A stretch of DNA of 64,000 nt from positions 64,814,964 through 64,878,963 of the forward strand of contig NC_056522.1 of NCBI RefSeq assembly GCF_019175285.1, given 5' to 3'. This DNA is from Sceloporus undulatus. Lineage: Eukaryota; Chordata; Lepidosauria; Squamata; Phrynosomatidae. The translations under genes were made by a program, and so were the position numbers. The notes under the pieces were generated by a model. That model was not told the DNA's origin and ran no database searches. It saw nothing but the letters and a program-made list of their open reading frames with translations. Below, in pieces: positions 54,691 to 64,000 of the stretch (its first letter is position 1; each line of letters opens with the position of its first letter).

Positions 54691-56934
54691 TGTTTGCTCT
54701 TCCCCTTCAATAAATGTATCTACTTGGCAGCCTGTCCTCACTGAAAATAGCAGTATAGGATGGATCCTTCTAAAGTTTGTTTTTCCTAGGAGCAGCAGCA
54801 GACAAGACTTGTCCCCAGAGCTTGGGGTGCATTTGTTTCTCAGAGGGGAAAAGGACAGCCAACGTGTAGGCAATGGGCTGCTTGGGGATGCAAAGCAAGT
54901 GCTGAGAAGCTTTCCCCCTTAATTTCAGCACAATGGACAAAGGAAAGGAATAATTGACATGTAGATTCAGTCAAGAGTTTGTTGCTAGTAAAATAGTGTT
55001 AAGCTTTTGTGTTGCTGAGAGTTCCATATGTATATTGCAAGCCAACAAGGCATTTTCATGAAGAGAAATTCATCAAAAAGAAAAAGAAAACAAAGAGGAT
55101 ATGAAATGTCCCTCCCTAAACTGCAAAACCATATGCAATATTTAATATTTAGATTAGTGTTCTTAGCTTTTATTTTGTGGTGTGTTTCTAGAACAGAATG
55201 AAACAATTTTAGCCAATGGGCATAAATATGGTACCTGTTCCTGAACCCTGGAGGGCGGGAGTCAGAGAGCTTGGGAAGCATTACTTGAGAAGCATCTGAT
55301 AAAGCAGGCTGGTTACCAGGAAAGCTTATCAATGCTTAATTTTTAAGTAACATAGAACCCGTTGGTATGATTTATTTGATAAATTACCTGGAGGATGGAT
55401 TCAGTTGCTTCAGAGCCTGACTGACTATTTGTGTTTGAAGCCAGCTTAACAATAACTGAGTAAGATTAATTTCTGGAACAAAGCCAGTGACATGAATGAG
55501 TCAAGGAGGGCAGTGAAGAAAGATAAAGCTAACCATTTCTGCTCCAGAGATTTCCTCAACTGATTGTCTTCCAAGGTAGTTGCCCTTTTCAATTCTAACA
55601 GTACTTCAAAAGATACATTAAATGCTTCTAGCTACAGCTTTCACTTGGACTCAATATCAGTTAAAAGGGTAAGTGCAGTACAGATTTCCACGGCCAAAGT
55701 GGATGGCGTGTGAAACACACAACCACATTTCATGTCTTGTGTTGTTTCTTTTAATAAAGAATGAATGGGTGTTCAAAGGAAAGCCTGTGTTCATTTTTTG
55801 GCCCATAGGAAAATTATTCATTATTATTCATTCAAGGCATTTCTTTATTACTTCTCAGCTCCCCCCTAGTGAGGCATGATTGATACAAAAATAATTTTAA
55901 AAACATTACATAAATATATAACTATATACCAATTAAAAACAGTCCCAACTCATCCTTAAAAATAGTTCCGAAATCAGGCTGAGTGGATAAACCTAAATTA
56001 CCTCTCTACTCAAAGGGTTATGTGCTCAAGAGTAAAAACTGCTATGAGTTCTAACAGCTACTTTAGTCCCACAATATCTAAATCACCAGCGCAGATAAAA
56101 AGTCAAGCAATTCATATACACATTTAATTTTTTTCCAAATTTATTTATGTATTTATTTATGCCTTGAAAAGTAAAATTTCTTGCAAATACTGTAACTACA
56201 GACAAGATATTGGTAGAAAGAGCTTGAAACAGGAGTTGTGGAATTTTTACTGCCTCCAGCTGTATAAACATAGTCTTCTTACAAAAAAAGAGGGGGGGGG
56301 ACCCACAGCACTCGCATCCCATCATTTATGTTTCCCATCATGCAGTCCAGACAGGGAGGATGAGTACAAGCATCTGGCTCATGAATGGTTGGGACGGGAT
56401 TTGGTTCAAACTGTTATGCATTACTGGGACTTCCTACCACCCTTGTGTGTGGGCATAATGAAACTACTCAATGGTTTGGAATAGGAATATTCCAATATAA
56501 ACAGCAATGCAGAGATAGGGCTGCCACTCATTGGGAGATCCTAGAGTGAATTGCCCCAGCAGATGTTCCCTGGTCTTTTTCTGCTGTAAAAGGATACTCT
56601 GCTTCTTACTCAAGCAGACAAAGTAGAGCTTAAGCCCATGGCTGTCTCATCAATAGGACAATGTGCAAATGTAAGAATATGGCTATCCATGCATTCAGCA
56701 AGTAGGTTTTTTTTAAAGATGATAATGTATAAGCTGAAATATTTAAGGAAAGTACTTTTCCAGTAAGAAAAATTATGAGAACCAGATTTTGTATATCTGC
56801 CTTGCAAGATGTTTTCCTTCCTGCACTTGGTTTGTCTCAACTCATTAGGAATTTTATTTTGGGGCAAGAAAACAAGTGAGGATCCTCTGGCACTACTACA
56901 AGGTTCTTGAAATAGGAAAAATTAACAAAGGCCC
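54691..56934. other. Intergenic, nothing recognised
   Basis: AT-rich sequence with scattered short frames lacking domains. An eight-G run lies near 56293. No exon recognised. Confidence 0.4.
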
Positions 56935-57150
56935 TTCTCATACTAGACAGTTATAGCACTACGATTCCACTTTAACTTCCATGTCTTTATCCTATGGAAT
57001 CCTAGGGTTTGTGGCTTTGTCAGGGGCATTTGAGCTCTCTGTCTGGGTACTCTAAAATATGTCTCTCCCTGAACTGCAAATCTGAATATTCCATAGGATA
57101 GAATCATGGCAGTTAGAGTGGAATCATAGCACTATAACTGTTTTGTGCAA
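56935..57150. mobile_element. Palindromic hAT-like MITE, fourth copy
   Basis: cccttctcatactagacagt, tatcctatggaatcctaggg, tccataggatagaatcatgg and atcatagcactataactgtt show both halves of the palindrome of the 26409 family. Confidence 0.65.
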
Positions 57151-58497
57151 AAAAGCCCAGAGTGGGGAAATGGGTGAGGGCTTTCTGAGGTGGCACTGGT
57201 TAGATTATTGATGTTAAAAGGAGCGGGGAAGAAAAGCAGGAGGCCTTTTCAGAACTGGCCCCTTTTAGTATATCCAGAATGATCAGGCAGTGCTGTACAC
57301 CTAGTAATGAAACATCCCACCTAAAAAACTTACATGTAACCTCAACATGGAGGAAAGCAGGAAAATGTTAAGATACTAATATGCCTTGGAAATTATGGCT
57401 ATGTGCAGTACACAGAGATGGAAGCCATCTATATATTCCTCCAATAGACTAAATTGTTATTTTGAAAAAGCTTGTATGAATGGATACTGACACTTAGCTG
57501 TCAAAAACGTTGTTTTCCATCTCCTCCCCATAAAATTAGACATGTACCTAAGCCCAAGCTTTGTGCATAGCTTGTCAAGTTCTTGTCTCTGTAGCAGTTG
57601 GGTGAGCAGGCTATTCACTAAAAGTGTTATCATTAGTTGTTCTAACAAAAGACCATTTAGCAAGATACTCTCTTCAAATACATTTGTCAGAATTTAATAA
57701 AAATATCAATTGTTTGTAAATTTGCATAGAATTACATCTTTCACAGAACTGCTAGCATGCAAGTATTTGCAGCTGCAGATCCATTTCAACTAGGGGCCAG
57801 AGCAGATGGGCAGGAAAAAGTGGCTCCATTCTGTTATCTGAAACCCAGTTGAAACCCTCCTGTCCACACACCCCAAACATCCACGGCTGTCCACAAAGCA
57901 CAGCATCAAGCCATGCATTATGATTTTTTTACACCTGCCCGCCATGCATGTGCACCATTGCACAATACACCACATGTATTGTGTATTTTGTAATTACATC
58001 TTTTGCATTATAGATGACATTTTTGCTTCGCTGCAGTCCCACACTACCGCTAGACTGTTTATACAGCAATGCAAAGATGTGGATTTTCTGTCTTGAGACT
58101 GAGTATCCCAGCTTCTCTTTGCTTTGGATTTTAGCTCTGGAGTGCGATTTCATTTCCCTTCCCAACCACTTCTGCCTCGTGTGTTATCTAAACTCTGCAA
58201 CTTCAAAGCAGCTGGAAGCCGCTTTATTTTGACTGTGTGTTTCACCCCCTAAGTGATGTTTCTGCTCTTGCACTAGACTCATACTTATGCAATTTAAATG
58301 ATATGTTCTTTAATTTTCTGTCCCCCTGTCCCCATGACAACCTGTATGTTGCATAAAATGAGTAATAACCATCATTTTTGCAGTCAAAAATTTATTCTTC
58401 AGCTTGCATCCTTTCCCAGATTATTTTCTAACTACATTTGGTTTTGTTTTCATACTTATAATATAACAGCCAAACACTAAATTTGTAACAAAATAAT
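57151..58497. other. Intergenic, nothing recognised
   Basis: Lies downstream of both convergent genes. No exon or named repeat seen. Confidence 0.4.
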
Positions 58498-58503
58498 TTT
58501 ATT
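58498..58503 (-). terminator. Polyadenylation signal of EXO1
   Basis: AATAAA on the - strand, 165 nt beyond the conserved stop position at 58668. It defines a short 3' UTR (58504-58667). Confidence 0.65.
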
Positions 58504-58667
58504 CAAGGAGGTATTCAACAAGATCGTATGAAACTACAATATACAGCTCACATTCAAATATATACAAATACTACTTTGATTTTTGTTGTCAGGAACAATT
58601 AATCCAAATTTGTTCAGAAGCTATGTTGGCCAATGATTATAAAATTGCTCAAATCCGCAGTACGAGT

Positions 58668-58813
58668 TCATTGAAATATCTTCCGTTGTACATGACTGAA
58701 TTCGGGTTTATTAAAAGCATCCTCATCTGTGTCAGGAGTGAGCTGAATGTTGTTATCTTTTACTGGAGACAATGGTTCTGTTTTTTTTGCAAGAGGGTAG
58801 CTTTGGAGATTCC
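58668..58813 (-). CDS. EXO1: EXO1 terminal exon with apparent frameshift
   Basis: Following the splice phase from the previous exon (AG|G), the frame reads R, then ESPKLPSCKK, matching human DSEKLPPCKK. After the eight-A run (58781-58788 as T on +) this frame goes to NRTIVSSKR and a stop at 58753-58755. The other frame beyond the run reads TEPLSPVKDNNIQLTPDTDE and ends KPEFSHVQRKIFQ before TGA (58668-58670), closely matching human PLSPVRDNIQLTPEAEE...VQRAIFQ. Seven As would keep one frame. A sequencing or assembly error is the likely cause; a real truncation of about 38 residues is the alternative. Confidence 0.9.
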
Positions 58814-61800
58814 CTGCAAAATGAAAGGAAACTAAAGGTGTGTGTAGACAGAATATTTTAACAGTTCAAAGTGATTTCAATCTTATCATGATCCTTTTTT
58901 TTCTTTAAAGGATATCAACAATTACCAAAAATGGGTAGAGGCTGCACTGCTTCTATTTCAGGAGTCTGAATGCGAGGTCCTGATGACACCATGATCCAAT
59001 ATAAGCAAAAACAATGGGATCCAAAAGAGGTGTAATATGATCTACTACCATTTTTATGCACAATGGAAGAATTAAAATGAAATATAAAATGTCCTTCAAC
59101 TGCCATATAAGGTTAACAAATAAAACCCCCATAGACAAACCAACACAAGTCATCCAGCAGAGATTCAGCACACCAGTTTTACAGCACATACCCCACAGGC
59201 ACTCTTGTGTAGGAAGATAGCAGTTTTTAAAATCTGGAAAGCAAGTCCAGCTTTACATCAAATAATATTTATTTATTTGGTCACAACTGAGAAGTAAGCT
59301 CTAACCCATAGTAAATTCTAACTCAGAAGTTTTCTTTTCAAGCTCACAAGTGTGCTATACTCATACATAAACTTTTAAACAGCAGATCATGGCTTTATAA
59401 AACAGATCTGATGTGTCAACACAAGGTACACTGGTGCCGCACTATGCTGATGAAAACAGTATCCAGATTCATTATTTTTACTGAGCCATCAGTGTTCAGA
59501 ATGACATCTGCTTACCCCTCTACATTGCCAGGTCCTGAACTTCAGGCCAGAATCCTGTTGGGGTGTTACATCTGCAGTTTTGCCTACAGTGCCAGCTCCC
59601 ATCACATGATTGGAACAGCCAACTGGAATGCTTGGGAAGCTACTATTCACACAGACTGCTGCCCTGCTGCCGTCACTTCCATCCACTTATAGTGGCAGTG
59701 GGCGTTTACACTCCATGGGTATTGAACAAGACCTTTGCCTCAAACATCTTTAGCATAATGGGACACTATACAAGCTGTCTGTATCTCTATGTCAGTGCTG
59801 CAAAGATCTGCCAGCTCTTCCCCCTCTTGTAGCAAGCAGGACTGGCTTCACTTCACTGTAAAGATTTGCAAGGCAGTCAATGGTAGCACAGGGTTAAAAG
59901 ACACCACAACTGTCTACTACTCAAGCGACTCTCATCATCACTTATAAATATGGAAAGTAGCAAAAAATGTAGGAGGAGGAAGGAAGTCCCATTAATTATA
60001 AAGAAATGAAAAAAAAAGTCCATGGAAAGATATCCCAGTGGGAAAAAGTAAGCATTTTAACAACTGCTAGTGATTTCAAATATGCAAATGTCCACTGTAA
60101 AAAACACAACATTATTTATGAGAAATGTTCACTGACCAGGGGAAGACAAACTCTATTTTGAGGCAAGTATTTATTCCTAGCAACTCATACAAATGAGAAA
60201 ATTTTGAAGATCTCCTCCACAACTTAGGAGAAGAATGGACAGAACAAAGCCTGTTGAATATTTGTTTACATTCTTGTTCCATCTTCTTCCACTGGGTAGA
60301 AGTGAACCAGTTAAAGCTGGCCTTTTCAACCTTATCAACCTTGGACTTCTGGGAATACCAGTATGGCTGTGTCAAGAGCTGCATTATCAGTTTTCTGAGA
60401 GAAAGATGCTCCATGTGTTGGAGCAGCATTATCATATACTATCTACCTTTCCAAAATGCTTATTCAATATGTAAATAAAAGGACTAAATCTAGAGGAAAG
60501 GAATGATATTTTGATAAGGAAAGATTTACCTTTTAAACTGGAAGGTTTTCCATATTTCATTAATTGTGACTTGCAGTCTTGATTTATTTTCAGCATCCTG
60601 ATGGTTTTTCTTCTTTGTTTTTGCACTTTTCTTGCTTAAGCCACTAACTTTGGCAGGCACCAGTGATCTGCATCTTGTTACAGCAGGAGTTTTTACAGAA
60701 CTAGCTTTACATGATTCAGGAACCTAAAGAAAAAGAACTATCATCAGCTGTTTTGGTGAAGTCCTATGATTTGATACAAGGAGGAATGGGCTATTTGCAT
60801 CCCTCCAGTGGCTACTGAAGTGGGTGAGGGATGATGGGAATTCTAATCCAACAGTATTTACAATGTCGCAGGTTATCCAATCTTGGCATGAGAACTGGCC
60901 TGCATGGAAAGCAAAGCTGCCATACCTGAAAAGGCTTGGATTTTCAGAAAAAAATTCATTAACAAAAGCTCAAGTACTATTATTTATGGAAACATGCTAC
61001 GGTTCAACTCTTGTACTCACTTTCCTGGGAGCAATCCTTATTCTTGTATACATAAAACTGCAAAAGCAGGAATAATAAAATTCTGACTGAAAAGCAGCAG
61101 ATAACTGAACTTTTAAAGACTGTTAGCAATTAAGACTTGTTCATCAAACTTCTAAAAAGAAAGAAAATGGGAAACCTAGTACATCTCCATAAGTATGACA
61201 TTCCACAGTTTCTGGTGCTATCACCAAAAAGGTCCTGCCTCTTGTACCTGCTCCACCTGATCTTGTAATGGGACAAAGAGAGAAGCTTGTGATTTTAAAG
61301 CATGCCCCAAGTTCACATAAGAACAAGTTCTTCTTTGAGTAATCAGGCCCTAGAAATCTGTATATGACATACATCTTAATTTGTTTAAAATCAGTTTAAA
61401 ACAAGAGACATTCCTTAGTTTTGAAATGAAGAAAAGAAGACAGCACAGCTGGTTTATTCCTAACTTGCTTCAGAGGTATTTTCTTACTACACATACATTA
61501 AAATGTAAACATTTATTATTATTATTAATTATTTTTCAATTAAAGTATTCATATGCTACCATTTAATTTAAAAACCAATACATAAAGCCCTTTACAATCA
61601 ATGTTAAATTTTAAAGTATTTTAACAGTAATTTTAAATAAATGTTTTAATTAAAAAAAATCAAAGATGGGATCACACAAGTATCATAAAAATATGATGTA
61701 AAGACACATGCATATTTATGTACAGTACACATAGGGAGAAAGAGCAAGAGAAAGAAGGGGGGGGAATCAGAAAAAGGAAACCATCTCAGCACAGTTAGGC

Positions 61801-64000
61801 TGCTAACCACAAGATGTCACTATAATTCAAAAATAAAATAATACTATTGTGAGATAATAGACAATAATTTGAATCTTATGTAAAAGCAGCTTATTACAAC
61901 TTGACTGTAGTTGATAGTCACTGAAGGTGATCATTAGATATTTACTGTGATTCCTCTTTTAAGCATATTAAGCAAACAAAAGAAAGAAGGGAAAGGATAG
62001 GGATATAAAGACTTCTATATCTGGTAGTACAATCTTTTCAGTGTTGACTGGTAAAGGTGATTTGTGTATGAAATATTTTGAAGATTTTCATCAATATTGC
62101 TGGCTTTCCTTTTCTGTGACAGAAATTCCAACATGGGCTTCAAGGAGGATGTTGGTGTATTGTGTGTGATGCTTAGCCCTGCACTTGCTCTTGCAGTGGC
62201 CTGTCTATTTGCCTCATTTGTGGTTTTCTGCTAGAGCCAGCAACTGCCACACCATTTAAGAACAGACGTGGGCTGTACAACACAATCTTGAAGCACAGAG
62301 CACTTCTACTCAGTGCTTCAGCAAGCCAAGTGTGCCCCTTTTCAACACAATTTATTTCATTCTCCTTCCACAACCCAAGCAATCTGAACAATCAATCTGC
62401 ATAATATTCTAAGCTCAGTGAGCATTCACAGTGCTCTTTAGGCTGGATTTTTTTTTGGAGGGGGGGGCAGGTCATCATGGTCTTTTGCAATTAGAGGCTC
62501 TTCACTCAGGAGTAAATCCCACTCTGTTCAATAGAGTTTACTTTCATGTGGGAGTACCATCTGCAGCCTTATGGTACAACAAATTTTGATGTGAGTCAAC
62601 CCTCTTCTTTTTCTCATTTTTCCAGGGCTGAGAATTCTGGGCTCACACTCCTTATTCAAGGAATACATACAGTGTACCTGCGCCACAAGCAGGCTCACTA
62701 TATGCGGATTTCAGCTTAAGTTGTATGCCCATGGCGCAGGCGTGCCGCTGTGACCGAGCCCCATTATATTCGATGGGGCTCGAGCATACACATTTTTCGC
62801 CATACACAGGGGGGGTCCGGAACGGATCCTCCACATAAGGTAAGGGTCCACTGTAAGTGGAAAATTAGGATGGCTGTCTGGGATAACAGGACCCAACCCA
62901 TCCAAACTAAAGCAAAATGCTAAATGTACTGAATTTTTGCAGTACAGGAGGATGAGCAGCAAACTAGATGCAGCTGGCTCTACACACACCAATACTTTAA
63001 TTTGCAGATACCTTGATCTAACTTAAATCAGTGGCTGTGTGCATACGTAAGATCACAAGTCTACTGTAACCATTCCATAACCCTCAAGACAAGATAAGAA
63101 ATGTGAAGAAATAAGATAACTATTGGGGGGGAAATCCAAGTTGTAAGAATTTACAATTCAATTGTTTTCTGAAAGACATAAGATGATACTTAAATTCAAA
63201 AGAAGAACTAGAGACAGATTTAAAGGAGGAATAAAAGACATACCATACTCTTGATGACAGTTTCTTGACTTTCTGTAGAAGATGAGTTAAAGAATGGGCA
63301 GACCCGAGAATTCAGATTACAGTCTGGTTGTAAACTGTGGTCAGATTCCTTTGGCATGAAACAAAACCAAAAGCACAATCATCAAGGACTATTTTATATC
63401 AAATCCAACACTGGCATGTCCATAATCTGAACTAAGAATATAAAATGTTAGTTTTTAAAAAAACTGAAATTGAAGATATATTCCAAAATTCTAAAAAGAC
63501 AAAAAAAAATTAAAAATAAAAGGTTCAGATGTATTGTTCTGTTCAAAGAGTAGACCTGTCAGAGAGTCATTTCAGTGGCCAACAAACACATAAGGGCTGA
63601 AACCCTCTATTCACCCACCTGGATAAAAGTCCCAATGAACTCAAATGAGTTTACTCCTTGTATGGAACTACTTTACAAGAAAACCTAGATACAATGTTCT
63701 TAAATTGATTCACTACTGGAGTAAATGTTAAATTATGAGATAGGGAAGTCTGTCTAACAGGGTTATAGCAGTAGACAGACTGACAGGCTGACTACGCAGT
63801 TCATCATTAGAAATCATTTTATAGTACAAAGCCAGATGTATAACTGTCATATTAAATAGAGAATACTAGACAAGCCCTTGAGACAGCTGTGACAATTTAA
63901 TGAATTGGTAAACTGAAACACAAGGTGATGATCTTACTTTGCCAGTGATAGCTTTTTTCATGGTCACTGGTGAACGTACTGAAGTGTCTAGATTGCTTTG
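58668..64000 (-). CDS. EXO1: EXO1 (exonuclease 1), last four coding exons, partial gene
   Basis: EXO1 is a nuclear 5'-3' exonuclease and flap nuclease of the RAD2/FEN1 family, used in mismatch repair and in resection of DNA breaks. The window holds only its C-terminal regulatory region; the nuclease domain lies beyond 64000. Exons are 64000-63938 (continuing outside), 63348-63244, 60723-60530 and 58813-58668, all with GT-AG introns and agreeing phases. The pieces align with human EXO1 as I recall it: VPAKVSGLSKKS with ARASGLSKKPAS, DAENKSRLQVTINEIWKTFQ with NAENKPGLQIKLNELWKNFG, and the last 20 or so residues ending VQRKIFQ with VQRAIFQ. QVTINEIW corresponds to the PCNA-binding box QIKLNELW. 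The final exon contains an apparent one-base insertion in an eight-A run. The gene is convergent with MAP1LC3C, as in human. Confidence 0.93.
58814..60529 (-). other. EXO1 intron before the last exon
   Basis: 1716 bp, donor gtaaatc, acceptor cattttgcag. No repeat family recognised; frames at 59411-59832 and 60112-60478 show no domain. Confidence 0.8.
60530..60723 (-). CDS. EXO1: EXO1 exon with the PCNA-binding box
   Basis: 194 nt, entered in phase 0 after tctttttctttag. Reads VPESCKASSVKTPAVTRCRS, then LVPAKVSGLSKKSAKTKKKN, then HQDAENKSRLQVTINEIWKT and FQFK. QVTINEIW fits Q-x-x-I-x-x-(I)-W, the unusual PIP box reported for human EXO1. The run KKSAKTKKKNH is a basic patch next to it. Confidence 0.95.
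60724..63243 (-). other. EXO1 intron with a young pogo-type MITE
   Basis: 2520 bp. It contains the MITE at 62668-62855 and a run near 60825-60870 (gatgatgggaattctaatcc) resembling a dispersed MITE. An 83-codon frame at 60824-61075 (+) ends with a hydrophobic stretch but starts inside that repeat. Confidence 0.8.
62668..62855 (-). mobile_element. CpG-rich Tc1/mariner-type MITE
   Basis: Ends TACAGTGTACC and GGGTCCACTGTA are inverted over CAGTG and include the TA target. Inner blocks gagccccattatattcgatg and ggggctcgagcatacac form a small palindrome. Several CpGs remain (gcgccacaag, ccgctgtgaccgag, gtccggaacgg), which suggests a younger age than most repeats here. Confidence 0.7.
63244..63348 (-). 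CDS. EXO1: EXO1 exon, 35 codons
   Basis: 105 nt, phase 0 at both ends. Reads ESDHSLQPDCNLNSRVCPFF then NSSSTESQETVIKSM, aligned with human ESDCNIKLLDSQSDQTSKLR and following residues. Acceptor catgccaaag is pyrimidine-poor, donor gtatgt. This is a disordered, serine-rich stretch in which conservation is low. Confidence 0.82.
63349..63937 (-). other. EXO1 intron
   Basis: 589 bp, donor gtaagatc at 63937. Nothing notable inside apart from an A-rich run near 63500. Confidence 0.75.
63938..64000 (-). CDS. EXO1: EXO1 exon, cut by the window edge
   Basis: The last 63 nt of an exon, reading QSNLDTSVRSPVTMKKAITG and K before the donor gtaaga. It joins in phase 0 to the ESDHS exon. Its similarity to human EXO1 is weak by itself; the call rests on phase and position. 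Confidence 0.7.

Noticed and set aside
60432-60626. 64-codon frame (-) over the EXO1 exon beginning MQKQRRKTIRMLK
   Set aside because: It is out of frame. The true exon reads KTKKKNHQDAENKSRLQV, which aligns with human EXO1 without any frameshift.
60824-61075. 83-codon frame (+) ending in a hydrophobic, membrane-like stretch
   Set aside because: It begins in a dispersed repeat, lies in an EXO1 intron on the opposite strand, and has no recognisable domain or splice signals.

Overview
The window is vertebrate nuclear DNA, most likely from a squamate reptile (lizard). The reasons are the repeat mix: CR1 LINE copies up to about 3.5 kb, a Bov-B/RTE LINE 3' end, many tRNA-derived SINEs with a Bov-B-like 3' tail, L2-like LINE tails, an L1 fragment, many fold-back DNA transposons and a SPIN-like hAT copy. 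The clade is an inference; the species cannot be read from the sequence. Two runs of ten Ns (2071-2080, 35166-35175) mark assembly gaps, both inside or next to tandem repeats.

Region 1, about 1-34,400: no host exon was recognised. It is intergenic sequence packed with CR1 copies (294-705, 2693-4660, 12186-12350, 15759-19312, 19548-19985, 21486-22395), SINEs, L2-like tails, TIR elements and microsatellites.

Region 2, about 34,500-44,310: a complete four-exon MAP1LC3C (LC3C) gene on the + strand, with a TATA box, a GGC repeat just before the start codon, a 152-residue protein, the conserved processing glycine at position 126, and a polyadenylation signal. Its introns hold SINEs, a hairpin MITE and a recent 5'-truncated L1 with a 17-bp target duplication.

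Region 3, about 44,310-58,490: mainly intergenic. It holds a possible LTR, a Bov-B end, a GC-rich fold-back element, and a pair of candidate exons (52866-52961 and 53432-53464, +) that would encode a basic, lysine-rich C-terminus which I cannot identify.

Region 4, about 58,498-64,000: the last four coding exons of EXO1 (exonuclease 1) on the - strand, with the 5' part of the gene lying beyond the right edge. EXO1 and MAP1LC3C are convergent, as in human. The last EXO1 exon carries an apparent frameshift at a run of eight A residues.

The two recognised genes act in different pathways (autophagy; mismatch repair and DNA end resection), and nothing here suggests they work together. No bacterial-type system, CRISPR array or intact mobile-element gene set was found.
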